From CAZLIC01 sp964559535 (lineage in GTDB: Bacteria; Pseudomonadota; Alphaproteobacteria; Rhodobacterales; Rhodobacteraceae), in the NCBI GenBank assembly GCA_964559535.1, contig CAZLIC010000099.1, positions 1 through 13,569 on the forward strand: a DNA stretch of 13,569 nucleotides. Reading direction: 5' to 3'. The translations under genes were made by a program, and so were the position numbers. Of this stretch, positions 13,520 to 13,569 are shown piece after piece (within the stretch, counting starts at the first letter, position 1; the number at the start of each line of letters is the position of its first letter). The notes beneath the pieces are model-generated. The model searched no databases and was not told the origin of the DNA. It saw nothing but the letters and a program-made list of their open reading frames with translations.

Positions 13520-13569
13520 GGCCTGTTGAGTATCAGGATTCCCTTGCCGTGGAACTTCTGATTCAAGCT
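13520..13569. mobile_element. IS terminus at right edge (IS5-family-like)
   Basis: The last 50 bases repeat the first 50 in inverted orientation without a mismatch. The tip GGCCTGTTGAG abuts CTAG at 13516-13519. This IS interrupted the RTX gene: the RTX frame runs directly into it. Confidence 0.65.

Overview
The window looks like a GC-rich accessory region from an alphaproteobacterium, most likely Rhodobacterales/Paracoccaceae. The clues are an HvrA/H-NS-type protein with the TWTGRGRRPDW core, an RTX protein ending in a roseobacter-style type I secretion tail (LAELSEGDFQF), and IS5- and IS66-type debris typical of those plasmids and islands. The same 55 bp lie in inverted orientation at both ends: 50 bp of one insertion sequence end, then CTAG and one shared base. 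So the segment is bounded on both sides by copies of one IS, and the window is probably a whole contig cut at that repeat.

Layout. Positions 1-293 hold IS debris: an IS end, an internal transposase scrap, and the C-terminus plus right end of an IS903/IS5-like element. Positions 472-4353 (minus strand) form a tight three-gene operon. It starts with a ParB-domain/beta-class DNA methyltransferase fusion, followed by two overlapping genes for divergent DUF5681-like paralogs. The leader of this operon carries octamer direct repeats and a small palindrome. A 570-bp divergent region follows. Then come a plus-strand 110-aa orphan with a TTG start (4922-5254), a convergent H-NS-family gene (5346-5666) and a 93-aa orphan (5836-6117), both on the minus strand, with several inverted repeats in the spacers. 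Positions about 6385-7057 are a second IS graveyard: an IS5 transposase N-terminus, an IS5 right end and an IS66 TnpC fragment. Positions 7058-7408 have no recognisable gene. Positions 7409-13519 (minus strand) are a giant RTX protein that has lost its 5' end to the IS at the right edge.

How the genes may work together. The methyltransferase operon is the best candidate for an under-described system. It combines a DNA-recognition/nuclease-like ParB N-domain, an orphan adenine/cytosine methylase, and two coupled DUF5681-like proteins that share a distinctive LPHPDDI motif, with no restriction enzyme in view. The H-NS-like protein could silence this acquired DNA. The RTX gene encodes a secreted, calcium-binding, adhesin-like protein whose original N-terminus is outside the window. 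It has D-x-DGDG repeats, DUF4214, seven RTX/HCBP modules and a secretion tail. All calls rest on reading the sequence; no searches were run.
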